This document shows positions 6,552-13,797 of a stretch of DNA of 14,019 bases, in pieces (positions within the stretch are counted from its first letter, which is position 1; every line of letters starts with the position of its first letter). Source of the stretch: Pyrodictium delaneyi (GTDB lineage: Archaea > Thermoproteota > Thermoprotei_A > Sulfolobales > Pyrodictiaceae). The stretch covers positions 1 through 14,019 of the forward strand of contig DQVR01000028.1 of NCBI GenBank assembly GCA_015661645.1, in the 5' to 3' direction. A program made the translations under genes and the position numbers. Below the pieces are notes generated by a model. It saw only the letters and a program-made list of their open reading frames with translations, was not told where the DNA came from and ran no database searches.

Positions 6552-7535
6552 ATGAAGCGGCAGCTAGGTATACGTGTAGAGGGGTTGAGCGTCAGTATTG
6601 ACAGTAAGCCGGTGCTTGTCGGTATAGATTTTTCTCTAGAGAAGGGGAGCTACCTGGTAGTTCTGGGGCCGAGTGGCTCCGGTAAGACCACGCTACTGAG
6701 GACGATAGCTGGGCTTCTAGAGCCGGACAAGGGACGGATACTAGTCGGCGGCCGCGACGTTACCGGGTCTCCTCCCTGGGAGCGGGGTGTAGCACTAGTA
6801 CAGCAGCTGCCTGGCCTCCTCCCACACTTGACTATCGAGGAAAACATAGTGCTTGCCGCCGAGATGAGGGCTGGCCTCGGCAGGGAGGCTGCTAGAGCTG
6901 AGGCGTGGCGCTTAGCAGGGATGCTCGGGATAGATCACATTCTCAGCCGTAAACCCGGGCAGCTTAGCGGAGGCCAGCTACAGAGAGCGGCGATAGCGGT
7001 AGCACTCGCTACAAGGGCTAGAATACTGCTTCTTGACGAGCCTCTAAGCCACCTAGACCGCCCTCTTGCCGAGCAGCTTCGGGCTGAGCTACTGAAGCTG
7101 CACCAGGCCACTGGCGTCACGGTTATACACGTGACACACGATCAGGATGAAGCACTGGCGCTGGCAACACACCTAGCAGTGCTCATCGACGGCCGTATGG
7201 AGGCGTTTGGGAGAACCATTGATGTCTACTATAAGCCTCCATCTAGACGCGTAGCCGCTTTCCTCGGCCATAATGTGGTCGAGGCGGGCAGCCTCGACCC
7301 CGAGTTTAGAGGGGTTTTCGCTATACCTCCCGAAGCATTACACCTTACAGAGGACGGCGGGTACAGAGGCCTGCTACGAGGCATTGTCCGTGAGCGCGGA
7401 AGGATAATAGCCTTCATCGACACGCCTGCCGGAACTATGAGGGCCTACGTGCACCCCCGCGACGCGGAGTCTCTACAGCCTGGAAGCCCCGTCCGGTTCG
7501 ACGTAGACTGGCGGCTAGCACACCAGCTTTCATAG
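6552..7535 (+). CDS. ABC transporter ATP-binding protein (CUT1/MOI class, PotA/FbpC/MalK-like)
   Basis: 327-residue ATPase that powers a membrane importer from the cytoplasmic face. Walker A is GPSGSGKTT (39-47), the Q-loop VQQ (83-85), the signature LSGGQLQR (138-145), Walker B ILLLDEP (158-164), the D-loop SHLD (166-169), and the switch histidine H196 in HVTHD. The C-terminal 80-90 residues (from about 240) look like a TOBE-type domain, which in this class modulates activity or senses substrate. Length fits spermidine, iron, molybdate/tungstate and sugar importers. No permease or binding protein gene lies beside it, so the substrate is unknown and it may serve permeases encoded elsewhere. 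The start is an ATG with no Shine-Dalgarno but with a TATA-like box at leaderless distance. Confidence 0.93.
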   Translation: MKRQLGIRVEGLSVSIDSKPVLVGIDFSLEKGSYLVVLGPSGSGKTTLLRTIAGLLEPDKGRILVGGRDVTGSPPWERGVALVQQLPGLLPHLTIEENIVLAAEMRAGLGREAARAEAWRLAGMLGIDHILSRKPGQLSGGQLQRAAIAVALATRARILLLDEPLSHLDRPLAEQLRAELLKLHQATGVTVIHVTHDQDEALALATHLAVLIDGRMEAFGRTIDVYYKPPSRRVAAFLGHNVVEAGSLDPEFRGVFAIPPEALHLTEDGGYRGLLRGIVRERGRIIAFIDTPAGTMRAYVHPRDAESLQPGSPVRFDVDWRLAHQLS

Positions 7536-7586
7536 CGTGTAACTAATATCTTCTAATATAATCGTGGTGCCTAGGTCTCCTGGGCT

Positions 7587-8453
7587 ATGCGAGTGGCTGC
7601 ACGCAGACGGCCGGTACAGGCTAGGTACATGGCATTGCTCCTGGCTTTAGCCGCCACAGCAGCTGCTTGTACACTCTACCACCACTCGACAAGGGCCAGT
7701 AATGGGTACAGCGTAGACGAGATACAAGTAGACGCGGGGTATGCTAACGGCTACTGCATACTAGCTAGCAAAAGCCTCCATTGCAGCCTGTACATAATAG
7801 CCGATAGGGTATTCCTCGTAAAGGCCATCAACATTAGGCTAAATGACAGTAGTATTGATATCACTGTTCCTTGGGGAGGCATATATGTTCAGAGAGAAGT
7901 AGCCATAGCGCTTGATGCGAGAAGACACCAGGGTGATGCTGAAGGCTTAATCGTGGTTATGCCTTCACCTTGGACTACACTAGAGCTCGCGTTCAACGCA
8001 TCTACGCTACTGGATACCGCGGAGGAGCTTAGCAGCCCACGGCCTATATCCACTTACACTATCCACATACCATCGGGAACAGTGTCCTCGATAGAGCTTA
8101 GCGGCGTAGTCCCGAGCACCGACACTGCATACTACCTCACCGTTTCTCCCCTGGATCCCAAGCCTCATGGCATGCTTCACGCTAAGCTATTCATAGGACA
8201 AGAGACTGTCACGTGGGAGCGCGTAGTCAATGGCCCTATAAACGGCTTCACTGTGCCGCTAGGCGGTATGGTGGCCGCTAACGCCACCACTGCTTATTCA
8301 CGCCTCATAGTAGCATATAGCTCGTGGGGCCGTGTGGACATGGCGAAATTCATCGTTAGGCTGTACTCCTCGGAGCCCCTGGTACTGGGCCTCATACTCA
8401 ACGATGGAAGCATGGTTAGAGTGTCTATTCCTATTATTAGTCTGGGCGGCTAG
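7587..8453 (+). CDS. Unrecognised secreted or membrane-anchored protein
   Basis: 288 residues, no family recognised. Residues 1-14 are strongly basic (MRVAARRRPVQARY), followed by one hydrophobic stretch (about 15-30), which suggests a signal peptide or N-terminal anchor. The remainder is rich in Ser, Thr, Ile and Val with alternating hydrophobicity, suggesting an extracellular beta-rich domain. C57 and C66 are spaced C-x8-C and could form a disulphide. It starts 51 nt after the ABC ATPase on the same strand with its own TATA-like CTAATATAAT (7554-7562, about 29 nt before the ATG), so it may be transcribed separately and leaderless. A role with the ATPase is possible, but nothing in the sequence marks it as a solute-binding protein. 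Its last 17 bases overlap the convergent PAP2 gene. Confidence 0.75.
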   Translation: MRVAARRRPVQARYMALLLALAATAAACTLYHHSTRASNGYSVDEIQVDAGYANGYCILASKSLHCSLYIIADRVFLVKAINIRLNDSSIDITVPWGGIYVQREVAIALDARRHQGDAEGLIVVMPSPWTTLELAFNASTLLDTAEELSSPRPISTYTIHIPSGTVSSIELSGVVPSTDTAYYLTVSPLDPKPHGMLHAKLFIGQETVTWERVVNGPINGFTVPLGGMVAANATTAYSRLIVAYSSWGRVDMAKFIVRLYSSEPLVLGLILNDGSMVRVSIPIISLGG

Positions 8454-9228
8454 AAGGCTTAGCAAGCCTCCAGCCAACACTGCACGACACGAGCCCTAGC
8501 ATAGAGCCTGCTACCACGTCTACGAGGTAGTGATTCGCAGTATATAGCGTAGAGAACGCCATCAAGATAACCCACGCTGCGCCGGGAGCCATTCTGCCGC
8601 TCACCCGCCAATAGTAGTACGCGAATATAGTGGCCATGCAGACGTGCATACTAGGTATAGCTGCGAAGGGGTTGGGGTCTACACGGCTACCTAGGATAGA
8701 CTCCACTAGCTCTAGCAGAAGGTTTGGCGGCCTCGATACACCGGGTATAGCTATCCACGGCGGTGCTGTCGGGTAAAGCGCGTAGACTAGAATGGCCACA
8801 GTACTGGCTGTCGCAAATGACGCGAGCAAGCCACGGGATAAGATTATGTCGCGGTATATGAGGTATAAGGAGAACAATAGGAAGTATATTGGGTGAACCG
8901 CGTAGACTATACCAGTGACTATGTCGAGCAGCTTATTCCGGTAAACAGACAGTATGACGGCAAGCGGCTCCCCGAGGAATCTCCTCTCTATACTCACTAG
9001 GGGCTCATACGCTATCACGCCTCTTAGTGCTAGCGCAGCGCTCCGCGCAAGCTCGTAGCCAATATACGCCACCAGAAAGGGCACGATGCTTGTAGCCGCT
9101 AGCACTGCTGTACCAGCCTGCCTACGGGCAACACGCTCTAGCCGGAGGCCCGTGGACACCGGCTGCGCCACCCCCGGGTCTTCCCGTACGCTGTTAGCCC
9201 CTTCTACAAGGCCCACAGGACGCCACAT
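8437..9228 (-). CDS. PAP2-superfamily (PAP2_3 / Aur1-like) membrane phosphatase or phosphotransferase
   Basis: 263-residue integral membrane protein with about five or six hydrophobic segments from residue 40 onward. Catalytic-site motifs of the PAP2 superfamily are in order: YPTAPPW (152-158), IPSMH with H195, and H233 with D237 in NHYLVDVVAG. APPW and PSMH resemble the Aur1/inositol phosphorylceramide synthase branch (PAP2_3). These enzymes move or remove phosphate or phosphoinositol headgroups on lipids through a phospho-histidine. In an archaeon the substrate could be polyprenyl phosphate or an inositol-containing ether lipid; this is inference. The start is an ATG 27 nt after the radical-SAM gene on the same strand, so cotranscription is likely, though the ribosome site is weak. 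The first 38 residues are hydrophilic, and a later start is possible. Confidence 0.85.
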   Translation of the reverse strand: MWRPVGLVEGANSVREDPGVAQPVSTGLRLERVARRQAGTAVLAATSIVPFLVAYIGYELARSAALALRGVIAYEPLVSIERRFLGEPLAVILSVYRNKLLDIVTGIVYAVHPIYFLLFSLYLIYRDIILSRGLLASFATASTVAILVYALYPTAPPWIAIPGVSRPPNLLLELVESILGSRVDPNPFAAIPSMHVCMATIFAYYYWRVSGRMAPGAAWVILMAFSTLYTANHYLVDVVAGSMLGLVSCSVGWRLAKPSSRPD

Positions 9229-9255
9229 ACAGGTATTCCCTAGTCCGCCGCTGGC

Positions 9256-10335
9256 CTACATGTAGCTGGTCAGCATGCTACGGCTTAGAGAACTTAGGTC
9301 TAGGAAGCGCTGTGCAGCCCGCCACACAGGGCCGAGTATCCGGCGTAGCTCTGCTAGGTCCAGCTCCCCGCGGTTACGCACCTCTACTATCATCTGGGCT
9401 CTTTTAGGCCCTATCCCCGGTACACGTAGGAGTTCATACATGCTAGCAGTCTCGGGGTTTACCGGGAACCACTCGGGGTGCGCGAGTGCTAGCCGCTTCT
9501 TCAGCTGCATGCTGGACGGCGGTATGTTCCCCTCGTCGTCCAGAATGGGTTCGAAGTCGTGCGCCCTAAACCCGTAGTCGCGTATGAGCACCTCCGCCTC
9601 GTAGAGCTGGCGGCTCCTCCAGAGAGGCGTGGGCCTACTACGCACGCTGGCAAGGGGTGTGCCGCGGACCGGCGTGTAGGGGCTGAAGTGTACGCGGCCT
9701 ACCCCGGATTCGGCTAGGTACTCCACAAGCGCTATGACGTCCCTATCGCTCTCGCCGGAGGCGCCGAGCACGAGTTGCGTGTCTACGCGTCTGGGATCCC
9801 GCGCCACGTGGGCTGCATAGAGTAGGCGGCTCAGCAGGTCCAGGCTCCACCTGCCCTTGCTCGGCGCTATCTCGGAGAAGAAGCTGGGCCCGGGAGCTTC
9901 GATATTCAGGCCCACACGGTCCGCTAGCCGGAGCGCCTCGCGAACTAGCCAGAGCGGGGTCCCCGGCATAAGGCGTAGGTGTATGTAGCCGCGGTAGCCG
10001 CGGCGGCGTAGCTCCTCCGCCACTTCTACTACGTCGAGGCTAACACGCTCGGGGTCGCCGTAGAGCCCGCTGCTGAGGAATAGGCCGCGGACGAGGCCCC
10101 GGCGGTACGCCTCGAGAAAGACGCGGACAAGCTTGTCGCGGCGCCACGCCTCCCGCGGAGCCCTCACACCCCGGGCAAATGGACAGTACCGGCAGTCCAT
10201 GCGACACCTACTGCTCAGAAGGGTTTTGAACAAGGGCCCGCCCGTGCTACAGTAGACGGGTACCTCTACACGCTCGAAGCGCTCAGCGCCTTCCAGGAGT
10301 ATGCTAGGGCTTCTCCACTTCCAGCCCCACGTCAT
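9256..10335 (-). CDS. Putative DNA modification/repair radical-SAM protein with C-terminal helix-hairpin-helix
   Basis: 359-residue radical-SAM enzyme. The cluster motif is C44, C48, C51 (CRMDCRYC). A helix-hairpin-helix follows at about 300-335 with VPGIGPKRA (305-313), a DNA-backbone-binding fold. This arrangement, including HPEWFPVNPE before the hairpin, matches the family called putative DNA modification/repair radical SAM protein, which in bacteria usually sits beside a UDG-like partner. That partner is not adjacent here; the next gene is the PAP2 protein. The protein is also shorter than the bacterial members, as I recall them. The biochemical reaction is unknown. The ATG start has GGAGG only 3 nt upstream and a TATA-like GCTATAAG at 10378-10385, about 45 nt before it, so the gene heads its own transcript. 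Confidence 0.87.
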   Translation of the reverse strand: MTWGWKWRSPSILLEGAERFERVEVPVYCSTGGPLFKTLLSSRCRMDCRYCPFARGVRAPREAWRRDKLVRVFLEAYRRGLVRGLFLSSGLYGDPERVSLDVVEVAEELRRRGYRGYIHLRLMPGTPLWLVREALRLADRVGLNIEAPGPSFFSEIAPSKGRWSLDLLSRLLYAAHVARDPRRVDTQLVLGASGESDRDVIALVEYLAESGVGRVHFSPYTPVRGTPLASVRSRPTPLWRSRQLYEAEVLIRDYGFRAHDFEPILDDEGNIPPSSMQLKKRLALAHPEWFPVNPETASMYELLRVPGIGPKRAQMIVEVRNRGELDLAELRRILGPVWRAAQRFLDLSSLSRSMLTSYM

Positions 10336-10377
10336 AGGCCTCCGAGGCCCGGAACCCAGGTACTAGCCCGGTACTAC

Positions 10378-10385
10378 CTTATAGC
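10378..10385 (-). promoter_or_regulatory. TATA-like box of the radical-SAM/PAP2 transcript
   Basis: GCTATAAG on the minus strand. Transcription would start near 10356, leaving a leader of about 20 nt before ATG 10335. Confidence 0.45.
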
Positions 10386-10445
10386 GAAGACCGCGGATAA
10401 ATACCGCCAGGCCACAACATGCCCGGAGGACCAAGCCGAGAGTGC

Positions 10446-10460
10446 CGAGAAAGAAGAACT
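10446..10460 (-). terminator. T-rich terminator candidate after the serine-operon aminotransferase
   Basis: On the minus strand the run AGTTCTTCTTTCTCG lies about 43 nt past the aminotransferase stop and upstream of the next promoter. Archaeal transcription often ends in pyrimidine/T-rich runs without a hairpin. Confidence 0.35.
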
Positions 10461-10503
10461 GTACCCGGCGTCCCCTTGCCGATACATACGGCCTGCGGGA
10501 GTC

Positions 10504-11574
10504 CTAGGCTAGAATCTCCGAGAGTGCCGTAAACAGCCTCTCGTACGCGTCCTCAGGCAGCCAGCCCATGGTAGCTATCCTCACCACACGGTCCTTAAGG
10601 CCCCCCATACCCCTGGCGATCTTTATGCCGCGCTTGGCTAGCTCGGATGCCAGTATGCTACTCGGCAGAGGCGTGTAGAATGCCGCCACCGTGTTAGCCC
10701 TGTACCCGGGCTCTACTACCGGCTGGAGACCGTAGCCGGGTAGCTTGCTGTAGAGCAGTTCTGCCCGCTCACGGTGCATCTCTATCCACGCGTCCAGCCC
10801 CCTCTCGGCTATGAGCTGCAGCGCCTCGCGGAGCCCGTAGAGCAGGTTTACTGCCGGCGTATAGGGGGTTTCCTTTCTCTCACTATGGAACCGGTAGACC
10901 TTCTCTAGGTCGAGGTAGCTCGGCGGCTTCCTAGCCACCTTCCTCATCTTCTCTATCGCCTCTCTTGACACGGCGACGAACGAGACGCCGGGCGGCCCTG
11001 CTATAGCCTTCTGCGCAGCAGAAGCCACTGCGTCAACCACGCCAGGGCTTGGTACACGCTCGCCAGCTAGCGCGGATACAGCGTCAACAATCACCAAGGC
11101 GCCCTGGCTCTTAGCCTTCCTCGCTATCTGCTCCACGTCGCGGTAGCTGAGCCCCAGGCTAGTCTCCGTATACACCATCGCCACGGCAGCGTACTCCTCC
11201 TCGTCGAGCTTCGCAGCCACACTCTCCACGGGGACATGCCTGCCCGGCTGCTCCGCCCCAACGACATCAATTACAGCGCCTCTACGTGCTAAAGCGTCTG
11301 CTAGCCTCTCGCCGAACTCGCCGTGGCTCACAACTAGCACGCGCTCGCCAGGCTCCACGAGGCTCCACGCCATGGATTCGACGGCCAGCGTACCGCTACC
11401 CGTCAGTACGAGAGGCTCGCCACCACCATAGACCTTGGCAAGAAGGGCCCTCACATCGTCGAGCAGCTGGCGGAACTCTTCGGACCTATGGCTAACCACC
11501 TGCTCCGCCATAGCCTTCAGCACACGCTCGTGCATCATGACGGGGCCGGGCGTAAAGAGTATCCGCGCCTTCAC
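10504..11574 (-). CDS. Class V (AGT-like) aminotransferase, likely phosphoserine aminotransferase role
   Basis: 356-residue PLP-dependent fold-type I, class V aminotransferase of the alanine-glyoxylate/serine-glyoxylate group. Visible are TPGPVMMHERVLKAM (8-22), VSHRSEEF (27-34), LTGSGTLAVES (57-67) around the PLP phosphate, D164 (IVDAVSALAG) that pairs with the PLP ring nitrogen, and Schiff-base K189 (AAQKAIAGPPG). It is directly downstream of serA (4 nt between stop and start). It would supply the amino group in L-serine synthesis, converting 3-phosphohydroxypyruvate plus a donor to phosphoserine, in place of classical SerC. Serine-glyoxylate or alanine-glyoxylate activity is the alternative. 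The start is GTG at 11572-11574, with a strong GGGGGTG (11584-11590) 9 nt upstream inside serA, which supports translational coupling. Family call firm; physiological role inferred from pairing. Confidence 0.9.
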   Translation of the reverse strand: MKARILFTPGPVMMHERVLKAMAEQVVSHRSEEFRQLLDDVRALLAKVYGGGEPLVLTGSGTLAVESMAWSLVEPGERVLVVSHGEFGERLADALARRGAVIDVVGAEQPGRHVPVESVAAKLDEEEYAAVAMVYTETSLGLSYRDVEQIARKAKSQGALVIVDAVSALAGERVPSPGVVDAVASAAQKAIAGPPGVSFVAVSREAIEKMRKVARKPPSYLDLEKVYRFHSERKETPYTPAVNLLYGLREALQLIAERGLDAWIEMHRERAELLYSKLPGYGLQPVVEPGYRANTVAAFYTPLPSSILASELAKRGIKIARGMGGLKDRVVRIATMGWLPEDAYERLFTALSEILA

Positions 11575-11578
11575 CTTT

Positions 11579-12613
11579 TCAGCACCCCCTGGCCTCCGCC
11601 AGTGCTTCTAGAAGCTTACGTGCTGTCTCCACAGCTACACGGCGCTGAGCTTCGATCGTTGAAGCACCTATGTGTGTTGTCAGTATGACCCTCGGGTGCG
11701 CTGCAAGCTTCTTCTCAGCCTCCGTCGCCGGCGGCTCGTGCTCTAGGACATCAAGGGCTGCAGCACCCACAATGCCCTCATCTAGGGCCCAAAGGAGGGC
11801 CTCAGCATCTACAACTGCTCCACGGCTCGTATTGACTAGTATCACACCGCGCTTCATTACTCTAAACTCATCCCAGCTTATCAAGTGGTATGTGTCGGTG
11901 GTGAGCGGCACGTGGAGTGTTACCGCGTCTGCCCCGGCTAGAGCGTCATGCAGGCTCTGCGCCACCCTCGCACCGAGCTTCTCGGCGTATCCTGTTACGT
12001 CCATAACATCGTATGCGACAATGTTCATGCCGATCGCCTTGGCTATTTCTGCTACTCTACGGCCTATCCTACCGAATCCTATCACGGCTAGCGTCTTACC
12101 GAAGAGCTCTATACCCATTACCTTCTTCCACACACCTTTTCGGGCAAGTTCTATTGACTCCGGCACACGGCGTGCAGCAGCTATCAGCAGGGCTATGGTG
12201 AGTTCCGCTACGCTCTGCGTCGCGGCGCCCGGCGCATTTACGACCCTTATACCACGCTCTTGTGCAGTGTGTACATCCACGTTATCCAGGCCCACGCCTG
12301 CACGCGCTATTACCTTGAGCTTCTCAGCCCGCTCTATAACCACTCTGTCGACCTTTGTACGGCTGCGTACTACTAGCGCATCGTACTCTGGTATTGCTAC
12401 GAGAATCTCTCCGCGGCTTATACCAGGCCGGTAGTCGACTTCCAGTCCCGCGGCCTTGAGGGCTTCGAGAAGGAGCCCATCAACGGGGTCTGTTATCAGA
12501 ATACGGGCTCCCTCAATGCAAGGACGCAGCTTCTCCAGCTTAGTTATCTCCATGCCGAATCCAACGGCACCACCTCCCCCGTGAAGGGCCATTAGCCGTA
12601 CACGAGTCTCCAT
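11579..12613 (-). CDS. serA: D-3-phosphoglycerate dehydrogenase, short ACT-less form
   Basis: 344-residue NAD-dependent 2-hydroxyacid dehydrogenase that commits 3-phosphoglycerate to serine by oxidation to 3-phosphohydroxypyruvate. Visible are RAGVGLDNVDV (104-114), the NAD fold GFGRIGRR (179-186), catalytic R264 (NTSRGAVVD), E293 (EHEPP) and H314 (THIGAS). The protein ends just after the substrate domain, so it lacks the C-terminal ACT regulatory domain of long SerA proteins and is unlikely to show that kind of serine feedback. The first 20-30 residues (including HGGGGAVGFG) are absent from typical family members. The true start could be ATG 12553 (MEITKLEK), though GGAGGTG lies 17 nt before it; ATG 12613 fits a leader of about 28 nt after the TATA-like box. 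It is first gene of the pair with the aminotransferase. Confidence 0.93.
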   Translation of the reverse strand: METRVRLMALHGGGGAVGFGMEITKLEKLRPCIEGARILITDPVDGLLLEALKAAGLEVDYRPGISRGEILVAIPEYDALVVRSRTKVDRVVIERAEKLKVIARAGVGLDNVDVHTAQERGIRVVNAPGAATQSVAELTIALLIAAARRVPESIELARKGVWKKVMGIELFGKTLAVIGFGRIGRRVAEIAKAIGMNIVAYDVMDVTGYAEKLGARVAQSLHDALAGADAVTLHVPLTTDTYHLISWDEFRVMKRGVILVNTSRGAVVDAEALLWALDEGIVGAAALDVLEHEPPATEAEKKLAAHPRVILTTHIGASTIEAQRRVAVETARKLLEALAEARGC

Positions 12614-12662
12614 GCGGGATTAGACGCTTCTATGCGCCAGGAACACAGCTCTCCCACAGACC

Positions 12663-12672
12663 ATATTTAAGT
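12663..12672 (-). promoter_or_regulatory. TATA-like box of the serA operon
   Basis: ACTTAAATAT on the minus strand in an AT-rich stretch (12660-12710). The expected transcription start is near 12641, about 28 nt before ATG 12613. Confidence 0.5.
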
Positions 12673-12725
12673 TTTAATCTATATGATGCTAGATGTTGTA
12701 TTACACAAAGAGGGTGGAAATCTAG

Positions 12726-13418
12726 CTACCTGCGCCCAACAACCCCGGCTATTGTCTCGCCAAGCCTCTTCGTCGAGAAGAGTGTATACGTAACGCGATG
12801 CTCACGAGGCCATACAGATGCCCTTTGGCGAGCCTTCTCCCAGAGACTCAAGTGCTTACGCGGCAGGAACACGACTGCATCCACTACGCCTCGCCGGACA
12901 ACAGCCTCCATGGCTTCGGCGAGTAAGCCGGCTACTAGGCCCTCTAGCCTAGAGTTACCCAGCACTATGTCCGGCGGCACCTCGTAGCAGCAGGCAGGGT
13001 ATTCCTCGGCACGCTCGTATGGCACTAGTATCAACAGGTCTGAGAAGTAGAGCCATTCTATCCCAGCGGGCCTATCCCCGTCGCTGCTCCAGAGCCCGAG
13101 GCGCTGCAGCAGCCCCCGTATCTTCCGCGAGGTGGGGCTCCTGGTGTAGGGCTTCACACTGCTACACGGTGTTATCAGAACAGTACTAGCGCTAGGCCCA
13201 TAGTCTCCCTTTAGCCATTGCCACCATTTCTTTACTGTAGGGTGCTCAAAGGCTTTCTCTCCGACGAGCGCAGGGTCTACGCCCTCGTAGTGCCTGGGCA
13301 CGAGCCGGCCCGCCTCGTCCTTGCGTATGCTGAAGCGTGTCTTGGGCCTAGGCTGGAGCTGAGGCAAGATGCCGGTAACATGCGTCAGTGGCCTCTCTGG
13401 GAGTGCCTCTGCAGACAT
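12726..13418 (-). CDS. Stand-alone DUF5591 (ArcS core-like) protein
   Basis: 230 residues from ATG 13418. The protein contains an ArcS/TGT-a2-type core: LITPCSSVKPYTRSPTSRK, followed by EWLYFSDLLILVPYERAEEYPACCYEVPP. ArcS converts preQ0 at position 15 of archaeal tRNA toward archaeosine, and its diagnostic motif is PC-x3-KPY-x2-S-x2-H. Here PC, KPY and the serine are present, but the final histidine is a serine. No PUA or TGT domain is fused; normal ArcS proteins are far longer and multidomain. A role in archaeosine or another deazaguanine pathway is inferred. A GTG at 13448 gives 10 more residues, but it overlaps a palindrome and lies upstream of the transcription start expected from the TATA-like CTAAATAC at 13461-13468. 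ATG 13418 has GGTG 9 nt upstream and is preferred. Confidence 0.75.
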   Translation of the reverse strand: MSAEALPERPLTHVTGILPQLQPRPKTRFSIRKDEAGRLVPRHYEGVDPALVGEKAFEHPTVKKWWQWLKGDYGPSASTVLITPCSSVKPYTRSPTSRKIRGLLQRLGLWSSDGDRPAGIEWLYFSDLLILVPYERAEEYPACCYEVPPDIVLGNSRLEGLVAGLLAEAMEAVVRRGVVDAVVFLPRKHLSLWEKARQRASVWPREHRVTYTLFSTKRLGETIAGVVGRR

Positions 13419-13434
13419 CCAGTTGCACACCGGC

Positions 13435-13449
13435 AGTGGTAATACCACT
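13435..13449. promoter_or_regulatory. Operator-like palindrome at the DUF5591 gene start
   Basis: AGTGGTA-A-TACCACT has two perfect 7-base arms around one central base. It directly follows a TATA-like GCTATAAG (minus strand, 13448-13455) and covers the region where transcription would begin. It could be a repressor site for the DUF5591 gene. Confidence 0.5.
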
Positions 13450-13797
13450 TATAGCCCCGGGTATTTAGAGTGCAGGGCTCTAGCCCTGGCACCCCTGCTA
13501 CCGTAGATAGAGCGCCTCCACGGCTCCAGTGCCACGAGACCATTCCTCACAGCCTCCATAACCCCGTCAACCACGCTCTTTAGTATCCTCCTCGTCAACT
13601 ACCTCCACTATTACTATCACCGGAAGGCCCTCCGAGAGCCTCAGCACGCCAGCAGCAAGAATCATGCTATGGCTTCCGCAGCCTGCTATCCCCGAACCAC
13701 TGTAGCGCTCTCTAGGCCACGTTTGCGAACCAATCCGAGAAGGTACATGTAGAGGGCTTCCCACAGTAGCGGTCTGACTCACCAATGTATACCCCAA
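13449..13797 (-). pseudogene. Possible frameshifted small gene (two overlapping open frames)
   Basis: No family recognised. One minus frame runs from ATG 13797 to a TGA at 13567 (76 residues, ending LSEGLPVIVIVEVVDEED plus a short tail). A second frame, open from TTG 13598 to a TAA at 13449 (49 residues, containing VVDGVMEAVRNGLVALEPWR), looks equally protein-like. They would join into one protein of about 115 residues if one base were skipped near 13580, at CTAAAG. Explanations are a decayed gene, a sequencing indel, programmed frameshifting, or two overlapping tiny genes. The TAA of the second frame directly abuts the GTG upstream of the DUF5591 start. The N-terminal part (Ser/Gly/Pro-rich, GCGSHS) is less convincing. 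Confidence that something here is or was coding is moderate. Confidence 0.3.
13473..13488. repeat. Inverted repeat upstream of the DUF5591 promoter
   Basis: CAGGGCT and AGCCCTG are exact complements separated by CT. It lies just upstream of the TATA-like CTAAATAC (13461-13468), and could be an activator or repressor site or part of a transcript hairpin. Confidence 0.45.

Noticed and set aside
11670..12434. 254-codon plus-strand open frame opposite serA
   Set aside because: It is antisense to a fully recognised SerA with all catalytic residues, and its Ser/Thr/Ala-rich composition is typical of a shadow frame.
12551..12577. Start of SerA at ATG 12553, driven by GGAGGTG at 12571-12577
   Set aside because: The spacing of 17 nt is too long for a normal ribosome site. 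The shorter protein fits the family better, so it is kept only as an alternative.
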